This document shows, in pieces, positions 31,417-43,385 of a DNA stretch of 64,000 bases. The stretch comes from Craterostigma plantagineum (taxonomy: Eukaryota > Streptophyta > Magnoliopsida > Lamiales > Linderniaceae). The position numbers were made by a program, and so were the translations under genes. The stretch's first letter is position 1; each line of letters begins with the position of its first letter. The notes under the pieces are model-generated. The model had not been told where the DNA came from. It worked only from the letters and a program-made list of their open reading frames with translations, and did not search any database. The stretch covers positions 1 through 64,000 of the forward strand of contig JAPQWV010001564.1 in assembly GCA_027422505.1 (NCBI GenBank), written 5' to 3'.

Positions 31417-33827
31417 ATGGCAGATGAAGAAAACCATAATGAGGTGCAGGAAGGAGTCAAGGATGACATCGGAGAGGTATTTAAGTAACGTTCTGGCTAT
31501 TCTTGTCTTGTGTAATATGTTTTCAATAACCTTATGAGTCATTTGTTGTTTTATGTGATATTTTTTCGAATATATAATACATTGTATACGAATGTCAAAT
31601 ATGAAGATAATGTCTTATAATGCCAACAATGAGACAGTATATTATTGCCTTTTCATTTGAGACCTCAAGCTAGTAATTTTTGGATTTGCTGTAAAATCCT
31701 TGCATCGCAGATAGCTACATTTGATCTCACAAAGAAGAAGAAAAAGAAGAAGCCTATTGCTCAAGATCTAGCTGAAGAAGAGTCAGTTGATTCTCTGGCC
31801 GAGAAAACAGAGAGCTTGTCAGGTACCTTGACATCTGTTTATATCATGATTTATTCTTGCTATTTCAGCTTCTTATCTATTACTGCAATGTTTGTTCAGT
31901 TACTGACGGTCTTGAAACTTCATTTGCGGGGCTGAAAAAGAAAAAGAAGAAACCGGTCTGTATCTTAATCTTTTTTGTTCAGTTGTGAGTAATACCTTAA
32001 TACCTTTTTAATTTCTTTCGTACCCGTCTTTCCTTCCATTATAGAAAAACTGAACTTATCTAATGGATGGTCTTGCACTACAATTATTCAGGGACACAGT
32101 GACCTGAATGAAGAGAAGGAGAATGTAGCGGAAAATGCAGAAGGTAAGTTTGATGTATAATCATTGTACTTTTCCCGTTTCCTAAAGGCCTATTTTTGCA
32201 ATTTGTTGATTTTTGAATCTGATGGTTATGTAATTATTTTTATTTCTAAGTGTAGATACAATTGAAGAAGATGAAGGTGGCGAAGGAATTGTTCTGCAAC
32301 AACAATATCCATGGGAAGGCACTGATCGGGATTATGAGTACGAGGAGGTGAGTGATTTCATCAGTTTAACTATTTCTGCATTTGGAATGATTTTTTTGCT
32401 TATAATCATAAAGTCTGGCAGTACCAATTTGTATAATTTCTGAAGTATGCTGTGATTGTGATTGGTTTGTGTTCAAATATGATTTGCAAAGCAGCTTAGT
32501 GTGTTGAATAGGACGAACAATAGTGATGGATTTAGAGTTCTGATTTAAATTTGATGCGGCGTCGCTCATTGTTTGGTTACAGCTTCTTGGACGGGTGTTC
32601 AACATCCTTCGTGAGAATAATCCTGAACTTGCTGGAGATCGCCGCAGGACGGTCATGAGACCCCCTCAAGTTCTTCGTGAAGGAACAAAGAAAACTGTTT
32701 TGTTAATTTCATGGATCTCTGCAAAACGTAAGTTTATCTTTACATTGGATTATCTAAGTTGGTGAATTTTATCTTCAGAAAGCCTTTGTTATATCCTATC
32801 ATGGGATCGTCTGTTCATTTTTCGCAGTATGCATAGACAACCTGAGCATGTCATGACATTCTTGCTTGCTGAGATGGGAACAAGTGGATCTCTTGATGGA
32901 CAACAGAGATTGGTGGTCAAGGGGAGATTTGCTCCCAAAAACTTCGAAGGAATTCTCAGACGCTATATCAGTATGTTGATATTGCTTGCCCTCCAATCAG
33001 TGACTCATTGCATGATGATAGCAGTTCTTTAGCAAAGATATTATGGCACTTGATTATATGTGAGTGCAGCTAGATCTTACATATGTATTTATGGTTTTTT
33101 GGTTCAGATGAATATGTCATATGCAATGGCTGCAAAAGTCCTGATACTATCCTGTCCAAGGAGAACCGCCTCTTTTTCCTCAGATGCGAGAAGGTGATAA
33201 CTCCACTTCTGTGTTTTCTTATGAAGAATCCAATTCATTCTTCTTTTGATTCAATACATTTCTTCAATCACTAGTTTTTTCACAGTTGGCCAGTGATGAT
33301 CGAGTTTATTGCCTACATTGTCTGATTACTTTTCTTGAACAGACACAAATATACATCTGAGGCCTTGCTTGTGTTGCAGCACCTCTTTGAAACTTAAGTT
33401 TTCCTTTGTTTTACAAGAATGCAGAGCCATTCCTTTAGTCGAGATATAGACCATCCACTAGTTATATCTCAGTGATGCGATGCTTGTCTATACATCGGCC
33501 AGTGATGATCTAATATAATATTTGCCTACATTGTCTGATTACTTCTCGTGAACAGACACAGAGTAACATCTGAGGCCATGAAGATAAATTTTATTGGTTA
33601 CTTCCCACCTCACCCCACCCCACCTCATCTAATTTACCCTCCTACCATTTCTTAGAGATGCTCTTTTCTTCAAATCTTTTACCTTTTCTTTCTTTTTTTT
33701 CTTTTTGGTTTTGATTCCTGACATTTATGAACTGCGTGTTTTGGTGTAGTGTGGTTCTGGGAGATCTGTAGCACAGATCAAAGCTGGTTTCGTGGCAAGA
33801 GTTGGTCGCAGAAAAGCAGGAACATGA
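31417..33827 (+). CDS. EIF2B-type beta subunit (eIF2beta): Translation initiation factor eIF2, beta subunit
   Basis: Part of the eIF2-GTP-Met-tRNAi ternary complex in the cytosol. Nine exons: 31417-31476, 31711-31822, 31900-31955, 32092-32143, 32256-32347, 32583-32727, 32828-32970, 33108-33193, 33750-33827. The protein begins [17 protein letters not shown], has two lysine blocks ([17 protein letters not shown]) known to bind eIF5/eIF2B-epsilon, the core [20 protein letters not shown] and [20 protein letters not shown], the zinc ribbon CNGC...CEKCGSG, and ends [11 protein letters not shown]. All introns are GT-AG. One T is missing near 32700 ([11 protein letters not shown] is read as [11 protein letters not shown]), a homopolymer indel. 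Length about 270 aa is normal for plants. A diverged ~80-bp duplication lies in intron 8. Confidence 0.95.
33288..33577 (+). repeat. Diverged direct repeat inside eIF2-beta intron 8
   Basis: 33288-33364 and 33497-33577 both run GGCCAGTGATGATC ... TTGCCTACATTGTCTGATTA ... GAACAGACACA ... CATCTGAGGCC, about 209 bp apart. Confidence 0.8.
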
Positions 33828-34157
33828 TGATGGTTTAGTTAATTATATTATACAGGGTGTGACATCAACTGTTGATTTGTATGTTTGGTAATGACTAGAC
33901 TTGTGTTTGCTTTACTCCTGATCTTGCAACCCATCCATTTGCTAGAAAATGACATCTCGTGAAAACTCATTTACATAACATCCAATACAAAATGCTATAT
34001 ATACTTGAACAATATGTTACATCTAAGGCCAATTTCCTCGGGCTGGCTGGCTGGCTATACATCTCTATAATACTACAAAAACAAGAAAATCAACAATGTA
34101 TTCTTCTTCGCAAACGAAAGCCCCAAATTGATACCATACCTCTGTTTACCGCAGCTC

Positions 34158-36113
34158 TTAGTAGCGGATCAGATTTCTCCACTTGTCCTTCAAATCAACC
34201 TACATGAGATAAATGAACCTTTCCGTAACGAAGACATGAAATTTCAACAAAAAAGAGGAATGAAACACAATGAGCACAATAATATAATTACATCAGTTCG
34301 ATCTACAAATATGTCCTTGTTGTTGGTTAAAATGAGCTTCCACCTTCCTAATCCATACCTTCGAAAAGAAATGAGAAAGAAAAAACTCACTAATAATCCT
34401 AATAAACACGAGCAAAAGCACAACCACGACGACTACGAATAACTTACTACGTACTTTTGCACTCCAGCTCGCAAAGTGTCTTCTTCTAAATTGCTCCATG
34501 CCTTACGTTTCCTCCTCCTATGAAAATCTTTAGCTTCGTACTTCTTAAGAGGAGAAACTCGTAACCCCCTTGGACTGGGCAAGTGAAGCCTTTGACCATC
34601 CTCTTCCTCATCAATTGAGTCATCCCACTGCAAAACAAAAAATAACATAAAGCACTGCACCAAAGCATGCAAACAACGTATATGGTAACAACCACAAGAT
34701 GCACGCAGTTGACACATTGTAACTGAAGCTATAATATGAAAGTAGAGACTAAATTGGCAAGAAACGCAAGACTAAAACCTCATAAGTACGCGCAGAACCA
34801 TTTCTTTCCATCAGACTTTGCTTAGAACGTGAAGCTTGATCAACTCCCCCATTATCCACAATGAACGTGTCAGCTTCAACATGAGCCTCTCCTACAGGTT
34901 CGTTATCCTTATCTTGCCTAGTCATTTCAGAGATGGCTTCCGCAACACGAAGCGCACTAGGCAGGGGATCCTTCACAACAGCTCTGAGTTCCAACGAACT
35001 GGACACAAGAGCCTCCATAACTTTATCAACTTCTTCCCTACCTGGTAAGTTGTAATGAACCTTCGATGGTACACCAGGCACTTCATCATCGTTTTCAGAA
35101 ATTTTGAGCCCTCTCTGTCGTTTGAAACATGTGGATTCTCTCTTTGAGTTCTGCTCCTTCTGCACGTCTGTCAAGCAAGGCCAACCAAAGTCGCGCATAG
35201 ATTTTTGAGAAGTACTTAAAACGGTCAAGTAAATGCTGAGATTCACTTGGAACGTCAAACAAGCGCCATGTATATAGTTTAACGAAAAATTTGAGTTTGA
35301 CAACAACACACACAACAACTTCACCAAAATACTACGGACCACGCTTCATTAACTAAACGACCATAAAAAGGCACATGTACCTTTCCCATTGTTACCATTA
35401 TCAGGATCTCTAACACCACAAACATCTTCAGTCCCTTCATTTTCTTCGAGTCGCTCATCATTACTCTTACTCATTCCAAGAATCTCCTGCAAAACCCCAT
35501 CATTCACTGCTCTCTCAGCCACCATTTCCAAAAAAGAAGGCCCCATTCTCGCCCTCTCTTCTTTAACATACACTACAATTGCATCGTCTGCATCGATTTC
35601 CCGACTCTTCTCAACGACCCTCTCACAAACACTATCCTCCCAAACGGCAGCCTCGACATCGTCCTTCCAACACAACAACTCCTCCGACAAAAGCCCTCCG
35701 TTTTCAGCAACCTCCTTCTCCATTCTTCCAATTCTATGCCTCCAAATCCTCTTCACAGCTTCGAAAAACTCAAACTTCCTAACAGACTCGTCCTCATTTC
35801 CGCTCAGCAAATGCTTCACAGTGCATTTCACCGCAACAGCACAGTAAGCGCGCTTCATGCTGTCCAAAACATCTTCCCCAGCGCGAAACGCCACCTCCTC
35901 AAGGCGTTCGAGCAACGGCAGCGTGGTCTCCGACGACGAATTCCGCCTCGACGCTTCTAGCTCCAGCTTCCTCAGAAGCAGAAGCCGCTGGAGCTTCAGA
36001 TCATCACCATTGATGGGAAATGCGGCGAGCAACGAATCCAGCGTGCGATCTTCCAAGGGTTGTGAGAGGAGGTATTCCAATATCCAATTGGAGATGTCAA
36101 GATCAATTTCCAT
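34158..36113 (-). CDS. Telobox Myb protein, TRF-like (TRFL) family
   Basis: Predicted nuclear DNA-binding protein of the telomeric-repeat-binding TRF-like group. Exons on the minus strand: 36113-35381, 35159-34780, 34627-34455, 34359-34292, 34199-34158. N-terminal helical region MEIDLDISNWILEYLLSQPL is typical of these proteins. The C-terminal Myb reads RRRKRKAWSNLEEDTLRAGV, QKYGLGRWKLIL and the telobox VDLKDKWRN, ending ...LIRY. The last two small exons (donor AAAA|GTACGT at 34454, acceptor AG|GTATGG at 34360) restore the Myb in frame. The first junction (35381/35159) does not keep frame as written, which I attribute to a homopolymer error. Known of the family: the telobox contacts TTTAGGG repeats. 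Convergent with eIF2-beta (330 bp between stops), divergent with the ALOG gene. Confidence 0.85.
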
Positions 36114-36802
36114 AGGGCTTGCGATTGCCTCGAACCCTAATTTGAAATCGATCCGCGAAATGAAAAATTGAATACTAAATAATTATAATGAAAAAAAAAA
36201 AAAATATCAGGGACACTATTGTATTGTATAGAAAATAGGTAGCAAAGCATAGCAGCAAATTGAAGGGGGCCGTCATGTGTTAGAATAGTGAGAGCTTAGG
36301 TAAATTCCAAAAATCAAAATATTTCCAAAGGCCCCACTCCCACGTGAAATGAAATCATCTCTAAATCAATTATCATAGTTTCTAATGTAAGATGACATCG
36401 ATTTATTTATATATTCCACAATCCATCAAAAAAAATGAAGAAAAGTCCCACTCAATTCTTCCTATCACGTCTTCTTCTTCCCTTCTCTTCTCACACGTCC
36501 CATCGACTCCTCTATTAGCCATCTCTCTCTGTCTACGTACTACTGTGTCACAATTTTTTTCTTTTTTCCATACACATATTATCAAAGTGTAAATTATACA
36601 GTATTATTCCATCACGATGACCAACCTACCTTTCCAATAAATCACCACGCAATCTTTCTTACAAGATATGATACATGAACTAAATCGCTATAGCAACTCT
36701 CCAAAATCCGACAAGAACGAATCACTTCAGCTGTCTGCATATTTGCAGAGCTTCCAAGTCAACTTGTTCTTATTCTGAGTCTTTGACAGACGGCAGCATC
36801 AA
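36114..36802. promoter_or_regulatory. Shared 689-bp divergent region between TRF-like and ALOG genes
   Basis: Separates the two start codons. Contains poly-A and CT-rich stretches. No individual element can be supported beyond position. Confidence 0.5.
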
Positions 36803-37333
36803 ATGGAACCGTCCGAACCGCCGGCGCCGGCCGCCGAGCCGCTACGAATCCAGAAACGCCGAGACTGGAACACCTTCCAGCAGTACCTACGAAACCACAA
36901 GCCGCCGCTGACGCTGGGCCGATGCAGTGGGGCCCACGTGATAGAGTTCATGAAGTACCTTGATCAGTTCGGCAAGACGAAGGTTCACGGGCCGGGCTGC
37001 CCGGGGTACGGCCAGCCCAGCCCGCCGGCGCCGTGCGGCTGCCCGTTGAAGCAGGCGTGGGGCAGCTTGGACGCCCTCGTCGGGCGGCTTAGGGCGGCGT
37101 ACGAGGAGAACGGCGGCAAGCCTGAGTCGAACCCCTTTGGGAACAAGGCGGTGAGGATATATCTGAGGGAGGTTAGGGAGAGTCAAGCTAAGGCTAGAGG
37201 GATACCTTATGAGAAGAAGAAGAGGAAAAGGTCTTCTTCTTCTTCGGCGGCTTCCTCTTCGTCGGCGTCGGCGTCGGCTTCTGGCGGCGGCGGGGATGAA
37301 GCGGCTGCTGATGAAGGCGGTGATGGGTTGTAG
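36803..37333 (+). CDS. LSH: ALOG-domain protein (LIGHT-DEPENDENT SHORT HYPOCOTYLS-like)
   Basis: Plant-specific nuclear regulator of organ boundaries, meristem and inflorescence development. A single intact exon of 176 aa. The ALOG domain is residues about 18-137: [40 protein letters not shown], a cysteine-containing zinc-ribbon insert (C66, C78, C80 in [17 protein letters not shown]), [20 protein letters not shown] and [20 protein letters not shown]. The nuclear localisation signal KKKRKR is at 138-143. A Ser/Ala-rich then acidic Gly tail follows. The domain is derived from a tyrosine recombinase DNA-binding fold (established for the family). GC-rich coding sequence contrasts with AT-rich flanks, as usual for LSH genes. 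No frameshift. Which LSH number it is cannot be told here. Confidence 0.95.
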   Translation: MEPSEPPAPAAEPLRIQKRRDWNTFQQYLRNHKPPLTLGRCSGAHVIEFMKYLDQFGKTKVHGPGCPGYGQPSPPAPCGCPLKQAWGSLDALVGRLRAAYEENGGKPESNPFGNKAVRIYLREVRESQAKARGIPYEKKKRKRSSSSSAASSSSASASASGGGGDEAAADEGGDGL

Positions 37334-38235
37334 CCGTCCATGGCCCAGCCCATGGCTGCGATCTATCAAATGGAAGAATCAATCCATCGATTGCTGAGAA
37401 ACGTAGTTCATGGTAATAGTATGGATTTATGTGATATATATGTGAATTTGTACGTATATAACGGTAATTACGAGAGAAGGGAAAGCAGTTATAATATGTG
37501 TAGGAGAAAATATCCTCTGGGTTTTAATGGGGGTCTCATTCATTTCCACATATATGTTTGTATGATGTTATTACGAGAAGTTCATGCTACAAGAATCAGT
37601 TTCTTTATTGGATAATAATATTGTTGTTGGGCAATAACACCATCGAAGTTCATTAGAGCTGTCGTGTTTCTTTGAAGCTTGCGGGGAGTTGTACAATGAA
37701 TGGATGAAGGGTGGTGGGTGGACACAAAGTCAATATGATTTATTGATACAAGTTATTGTTTTATTCTTCATAACCAATGATACCATCGCACTACTATACT
37801 AGGGTCTTCTAACTAGGGAATATATTTAATTAATAATATTTGAGAAATAATTGCCATCCTCCTCCTTGTGGGTCCAACTTAAAGGTGATAATTTTTTTTA
37901 GGGTGAAGAAAGTCATACTTTAATCAAGGTCCACAAATCAAGTGACATGAGCATTTATGAAACCAGAAAAAACAAATTATATTCCTCCACCGTGATTGCT
38001 CGTCGATGCTTGAGTTAATTATATTCTAAGGAGACGTAAAACTCTCCATACACAAAGAAAGCGACCAGCAGCCAACTCTCACGATTTTTCAGTAGTTTTC
38101 ATTTTATCTAAAATTAAATATCCATCGCCCAATACTGTATAATATACATATGGTACCGTTACACACATAATAAATACTAAGTATACCCCACAAAAAAAAC
38201 GAGGGTCAAGCAAAGCTCCTATTTTGAACAAGCAG
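37334..38235. other. Convergent 3' intergenic region between ALOG and CIPK genes
   Basis: Holds the 3' UTRs of both genes. AT-rich, no ORF, TIR or tandem repeat supported. Confidence 0.5.
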
Positions 38236-39645
38236 CTAAGGCTTTACGTTGTCCCATTCATCTTCCTCTTCTTGAAACTCTGTTTCGGGCTCGATTTCGG
38301 GCTCAGGTTCGGGCCTGGGCTCGTCTTGCCAAGCCCAAACAATGTCTTGAAGGCAAGGCCTCATACCTTCGTCGAACATCTGCTTATACTCAAAACTATC
38401 TCCGCTCTTCTTCTTCACTTCGACCAAATGATAGTCAGAGGCGAGCTCGAAAACCTCGGCGTCTATCGAAAGAGTCCCTTTTCTGCCCTCGTTCGCCCCT
38501 TCGAATAACAACATGCCCTTCTCCTTCTTGCTTATCTTCAGCCTCAGGCGCCTGGCAACTTCTTCGAGCTTCGATATTATGGCAGACGCAGGCTTCCAAG
38601 AAACGAACCTGTGCTCCTTCTTACAACATGGGCTGTCGCTGTCTTCGAACAGTTTCGAGAGATCGAATCCTTGAGACAAGGAGATAATGTCGAAGGCGTT
38701 CAAGTTCGAAGGAGTCGAGGATGATCCTTGTCTCTCTGTATCTGATGTAATACTACTGCTGCTGCTGCTGCTGCCATTTTCGGGCGTTGCTTTCGAATTC
38801 TCGCCAGCGCTCAATCCCTTTCTGTACCAAGGGCTTTCCTTGATTTTGGCGATCGTAATCCTAGTGCTCGGGTGGGGATCGAGCATTCTAAAGATGAGCC
38901 TTTTCGCATCAGCCTTAAACCAAGGGGGGAACTTGAGATCAGATTTCCCAATCTTCCTATACATCTCCATCAAATTAGGGTCGCTAAACGGAAGAAAACC
39001 AGCCAACAACGCGTAAAGAATCACCCCACAAGACCAAATATCAGCCTTATCTCCATCGTACCCTTTTCTGCTTATCACCTCGGGCGCGACGTAAGCAGGC
39101 GTTCCACACACGGTGTGGAGAAGCCCGTCCCTGTGCCTCGACCCAGAAAGCGCGCTCAAGCCAAAGTCCGAGACTTTCAGGTTGTTGTTTTCGTCCAAGA
39201 GTATGTTCTCGGGCTTCAAGTCTCGGTGGTAAACTCCCCTGCTGTGGCAGAACTCGACTGCGTTTATCAGCTGATGGAAGTACTTGCGTGCGAATTCTTC
39301 CTTGAGTCTTCTGTTTGCCAACTTGTTGAAGAGCTCTCCTCCCTTGGCGTACTCCATGACGAAGTAGATCTTCGTCCTCGTCGCCATGACTTCGTAGAGG
39401 TTGATGATGAAAGGATGCCTTACGATTCGCATGATGGATATCTCCCTCTTGATTTGTTCTACTGCTCCTTCCTTGAAGACTTTCCCCTTTTCGATTACTT
39501 TTATGGCCACGCTCTGGCCTGTTTCGATGTTCCGAGCATGGTAGACTTTCGCAAACGTACCCTGACCTAACAACCTACCTATTTGGTATCTGTTCATAAG
39601 TATGCTAGTATCTCTATCATCCATCCTTGAGTTTCGGAAAAACAT
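38236..39645 (-). CDS. CIPK: CBL-interacting protein kinase (SnRK3), CIPK2/CIPK10-like intronless clade
   Basis: Ser/Thr kinase activated by calcineurin B-like Ca2+ sensors. An intact, intronless 469-aa ORF. Kinase domain about residues 20-273: glycine loop GQGTFAKV, lysine K49, HRDLKPEN at 140, DFG at 160-162, APE at 187-189, activation loop with [11 protein letters not shown]. Ser-rich linker 278-314. The NAF/FISL autoinhibitory motif [15 protein letters not shown] starts at 316 and is followed by the PP2C-interaction region ([20 protein letters not shown]). The tail from 441 is acidic and proline-rich ([19 protein letters not shown]), longer than I expect for most CIPKs. The clade is inferred from the EMYRKIG-type kinase sequence and absence of introns. 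Start at 39645 taken as first Met; M8 or M17 are alternatives. Confidence 0.95.
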   Translation of the reverse strand: MFFRNSRMDDRDTSILMNRYQIGRLLGQGTFAKVYHARNIETGQSVAIKVIEKGKVFKEGAVEQIKREISIMRIVRHPFIINLYEVMATRTKIYFVMEYAKGGELFNKLANRRLKEEFARKYFHQLINAVEFCHSRGVYHRDLKPENILLDENNNLKVSDFGLSALSGSRHRDGLLHTVCGTPAYVAPEVISRKGYDGDKADIWSCGVILYALLAGFLPFSDPNLMEMYRKIGKSDLKFPPWFKADAKRLIFRMLDPHPSTRITIAKIKESPWYRKGLSAGENSKATPENGSSSSSSSITSDTERQGSSSTPSNLNAFDIISLSQGFDLSKLFEDSDSPCCKKEHRFVSWKPASAIISKLEEVARRLRLKISKKEKGMLLFEGANEGRKGTLSIDAEVFELASDYHLVEVKKKSGDSFEYKQMFDEGMRPCLQDIVWAWQDEPRPEPEPEIEPETEFQEEEDEWDNVKP

Positions 39646-40633
39646 CTCTAAAGTGTTGTCTTTAGGCAGAAAAGAACAGTCTGCTTTTGAAGCTTTTTTT
39701 TGGGCTCAGCTATGGCCATACAAAGCAAGGCTCGTCCTTACCTTATTTATGAGCCACTCGCATACAGAAAAAGGAACAAAGAAAACAAACTTGCTTAAGA
39801 TCGAAACAGCACAAGGAAGCTATCAAAAACGGTAAAATCTCTTCACAACCAAAAAAGGAAAAACAAAAACCCTACACAATGATATTTCCAAAAACAAACG
39901 CGCACGTATGTCAAACCCTCACAGAGGTATAAAGCTACTGTACAGCACAAGGAAGACAGTGATCAAAACCCCAGAAAGAAACTCGATTCAAGGTATAACG
40001 TTAAAGAGGGATAATATATAGCATGCGGCGCTATAAGCATGTCCTAACGGCAGATTAACGAAGAACTGTAATTTAGTTACCTTTCCTGCGATTTTAGACT
40101 CGGCAGCGTAGAAGAAGAATGGAGATTGTCGGCGTTTGAGGATTCAGCGATGATGATGAATCATGGTGGAAGCATTAATAAGAAAACAGAGGTGGCGCTC
40201 AGCTATGGCTGCCGAGCGTGGGTCCCACATGCCACGATTTAGAAAGATAATTTAATTTTTTTATTACTTGATTCTGAAGTAAAAAACGTGAACTACGTGA
40301 GAATACGCCAAATCGCAGGTATACATACGGCGCTACGTAATCCAAAGTCCAAACGACACCGTGTTACTCTCCTTATTCACATTTATTTAGAAAAAAGGGG
40401 TATTTAATTAATTAGATAGTTAATAATCGATCATCTCAACTTGATTCTAATCAAGACTAACCAATATGAATATATAATCATACTACTATGAGATACACTT
40501 CTTTATCACAATAAGCAAAGACTTGGAATTAACTTAAAAAAATCGAAATACAGAATACTCTGGGGACAGATATGCGTGTTCTTACACCAACTGAATATTC
40601 ATCAAGTGAGTTAAAAAGAGATACTTCTTTCTT
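39646..40633. other. 5' region of CIPK and 3' region of the LRR-ubiquitin gene
   Basis: Contains a likely 5' UTR intron of CIPK (minus donor GGAAAG|GTAACT near 40082). No repeat or ORF supported. Confidence 0.45.
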
Positions 40634-43014
40634 TTACCAGTTCTTGTCAGCACCTTCATCAAACTTGGCATTTCCGCTCGTCCCAGTTACTCGAAAGTCT
40701 AGCTGCTTCTGATGCTTGTCTCGGCGTCGCTTGTCGAAGCTTTCCCATCCTTCAAACTGTTTGTTATACGATAAACATTAAGAAAAACCGAGGAGAAGAT
40801 CGACCTTATTAATCGTATTACATGCATGGAGAGTTATAGACTGATATATCCTATGGAGAGCATAGATTTGATGGAGTCGTCACGAACCTGACGAAGAAGA
40901 TCCATTGTTATTTCTGTGCAATGAAGATCCAATATGGACAGTTCCAAGCAATTCTTGAATAGGGTGTTGGGAAGGGATTTTAGCCCATTATTGCTGAGAT
41001 ATAATGCCTAAAAGCAGCAATTCAGAGATGGAGAAAGTTTATTAATAGCTGAATTTATCGGGAAAGAGACACGAAAAGTTCAAGAAAAACAGTGTAACAA
41101 ATGACCAACCTTCAAATGTTTAAGATTACCAATCATGTCAGGCAATTCGCTGAGGAGATTGCGTGAAAGGTCAACCTGAAGCAAATTACACATGGTGAGT
41201 TGCATAGGAATGAGTTGAAACAATCAATCATGATTGTGTATTTGCTATGGAATCCACTGATCCCAGAGCAAGACTTGATATAGGAAGGAAAAAGATAGAG
41301 AAAACTTGATCATACTTCAATTAGAGAAACACATTGCCCTATTGTCGTAGGAATAGATGTTAGCCTGGAAAACAAAGTACATGTCAGCTATAAGTTAAAA
41401 AGGCTTCAGTGAGAAGAAAAGAAACATCACGCCACATATAAAACATATTCCACGATTGGTTCATGCCAGGATGTAGAAATTATAATTGTGCTATCAAATA
41501 TTGTGGAATAAACGATTTTAAATTACATATTTTGGGTACTCTACCTGTTGTTCTGGGCTTTTAAGATCTGAAGTGATGTAAGAAGACCGATCTCACTAGG
41601 GATAGATGTCAATTTGTTGTTTCCAATTTGAAGCTGTTTCAGGCATGTCAAAGTGCCTATTTTAGAAGTCAGAGCTGTTATGCTGGACCATAGACAAGAA
41701 TAACAAAAGACTCAAAATCAATGGAGTTACCTAGTACAAAACTGAAATTGAAGTTATAGGACAAGAAAAATTCAACTATACTACAATTTTTTTTTCTTGT
41801 GCAAAGAAAAAAAATTACTTATTTTGATTCAGTGATAGAACCTCCAGAAACTTGAGAGATGTTATCCCTTCCCAATCAATGGAATTGTCTTGTAAATTAT
41901 TGCCATCAAGCAGCAATTTCTGTTCAAGCAGTAAAGAATAAGTGCATGATGGTGAAGTGAAATATAATTCAGCTAAATTTCTCATGCAAGAATAAGATTG
42001 GTCAAAATCTTCAATACCCTTATGCCACTTAATCTGCCCACGGCTGCTGGGATTTCAAGCATCGCATTGTGGCTCAAATCAAGAACTCTAGCATCAGGTG
42101 CACACGTCCACACTTCTTCAGGAATAGTCTTGCACATCCATACATAAAAGATGAGATTGCTCAACACAACAGAAAATGATCAAAAGAACTAATGCTATTA
42201 TAATTACGTTATGCAAATATACACGATAGAAAAGTTTTCATGTAAGAATGAAAATTATACTCGACATAAAATGTTGTACCGTAAGACCACTATCAGATAA
42301 TGCTATCACCCCAGTGGCTTTCCAGCGCTCGAATCGACTTTTGGTAATGGGAGACACTGTTTTCTTCCTTGTCGAATCAGACACCATCCTCTTAGTAGTC
42401 AATGCAACAGGCTTATTCTTTGACGGATCATCCTAGGAAGGAATGCAAAAGAGAATCATTGCAACAATCGACATACGTACCAATTAGTTAACGTTACAAT
42501 TCTGGAACTCCCACTAAAAAGGAAATATGAAGTCCTTCACCGTTGCACGCAAACACATTCTATCAAGAAGTAGAATACAGCGAATGGCACGAGATAGCTG
42601 AAATGTAAATTAGAAACACAAACATACCCCTTGGTGAAGACCCTGCGAAGCTAAGAGCATAACTTTGGACCCATCATTGATCTCCAATGACCGCAAACTC
42701 GCGTCGTCGGCAAGGACTTTGCCTGAAATTCGAGCCCAAACAAATCAATCCACAAACAAAATAATTGTCAGCAAAACCCAGAAAATAAAAAAATAAAAAA
42801 TATCTAACAAAGCTTCGCAAAATAAGGAACCTTTGAAGATGAGCTTCTGGCCACGAGCCAGAACATCTGTGAGGGTTTGTAATAGGGATTTGAGCTCTTT
42901 AACAGTTGAATCTGCATCGACTTCAACAGGTATATTACGACCCATGAACTTAATTACGATTTTCTTCAGCGTACTGTCGTTCTTTTCATCTTCTCTTCGG
43001 CTTTGGGGATCCAT
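40634..43014 (-). CDS. LRR and ubiquitin-like domain protein (At2g30105-like)
   Basis: N-terminal ubiquitin-like domain joined to leucine-rich repeats; adaptor-like, exact role unknown. Exons on the minus strand: 43014-42831, 42722-42628, 42432-42280, 42128-42018, 41919-41819, about 41685-41546, about 41364-41310, about 41170-41109, about 41008-40889, about 40758-40634. The Ubl part is IVIKFMGRNIPVEVDADSTV, ELKSLLQTLTDVLARGQKLI, then LADDASLRSLEINDGSKVML. LRRs follow: PDARVLDLSHNAMLEIPAAV, LTCLKQLQIGNNKLTSIPSE, LTSIPTTIGQCVSL, VDLSRNLLSELPDMIGNLKH, ALYLSNNGLKSLPNTLF. The C-terminus is basic (FEGWESFDKRRRDKHQKQLD) and ends GADKNW. Frames hold across exons. It is divergent from the mitoferrin gene. 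From memory the Arabidopsis homologues are also near neighbours. Confidence 0.9.
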
Positions 43015-43385
43015 TTGTCTTAGCTGATGGAGCTGACGACGAGTCGACGAAGCTGCAGAAAAGGCAAATCAATTTTATTAGTGAAGCTGGTAAACTACAG
43101 TAATAAACCCCTTATTATCCATTATTTGCACGCGCTAGACATAGTGCGTTAATTACACTAACAGCCCTTATGAAATGACATATTACAATTGAAAACATCG
43201 CGCGTTGAAAAGTCAGAAAATCCTACCTAACAAGACCTTTCCACGTCTCCCCCCAATTTTGTTTACTGTCCATCATCTCACCGATTTCCCCAAATCTGCA
43301 TAAACCCTAAAATAGAAATCCATGTTCATGGCAGCCACCTGAGCTCACAAACACAATCGATCAATTGCTTCAGGAATCTCTTCAA
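43015..43385. promoter_or_regulatory. 371-bp bidirectional intergenic region
   Basis: Lies between the start codons of the LRR-Ubl gene (minus) and the mitochondrial carrier (plus); it must contain both promoters and leaders. No TATA box obvious on either side. Confidence 0.6.

Noticed and set aside
35389..35847. Ser/Thr-rich plus-strand ORF opposite the TRF-like gene
   Set aside because: Antisense shadow of exon 1 of the Myb gene.
38872..39570. 232-codon plus-strand ORF over CIPK
   Set aside because: Antisense of an intact kinase gene; composition explained by the opposite strand.
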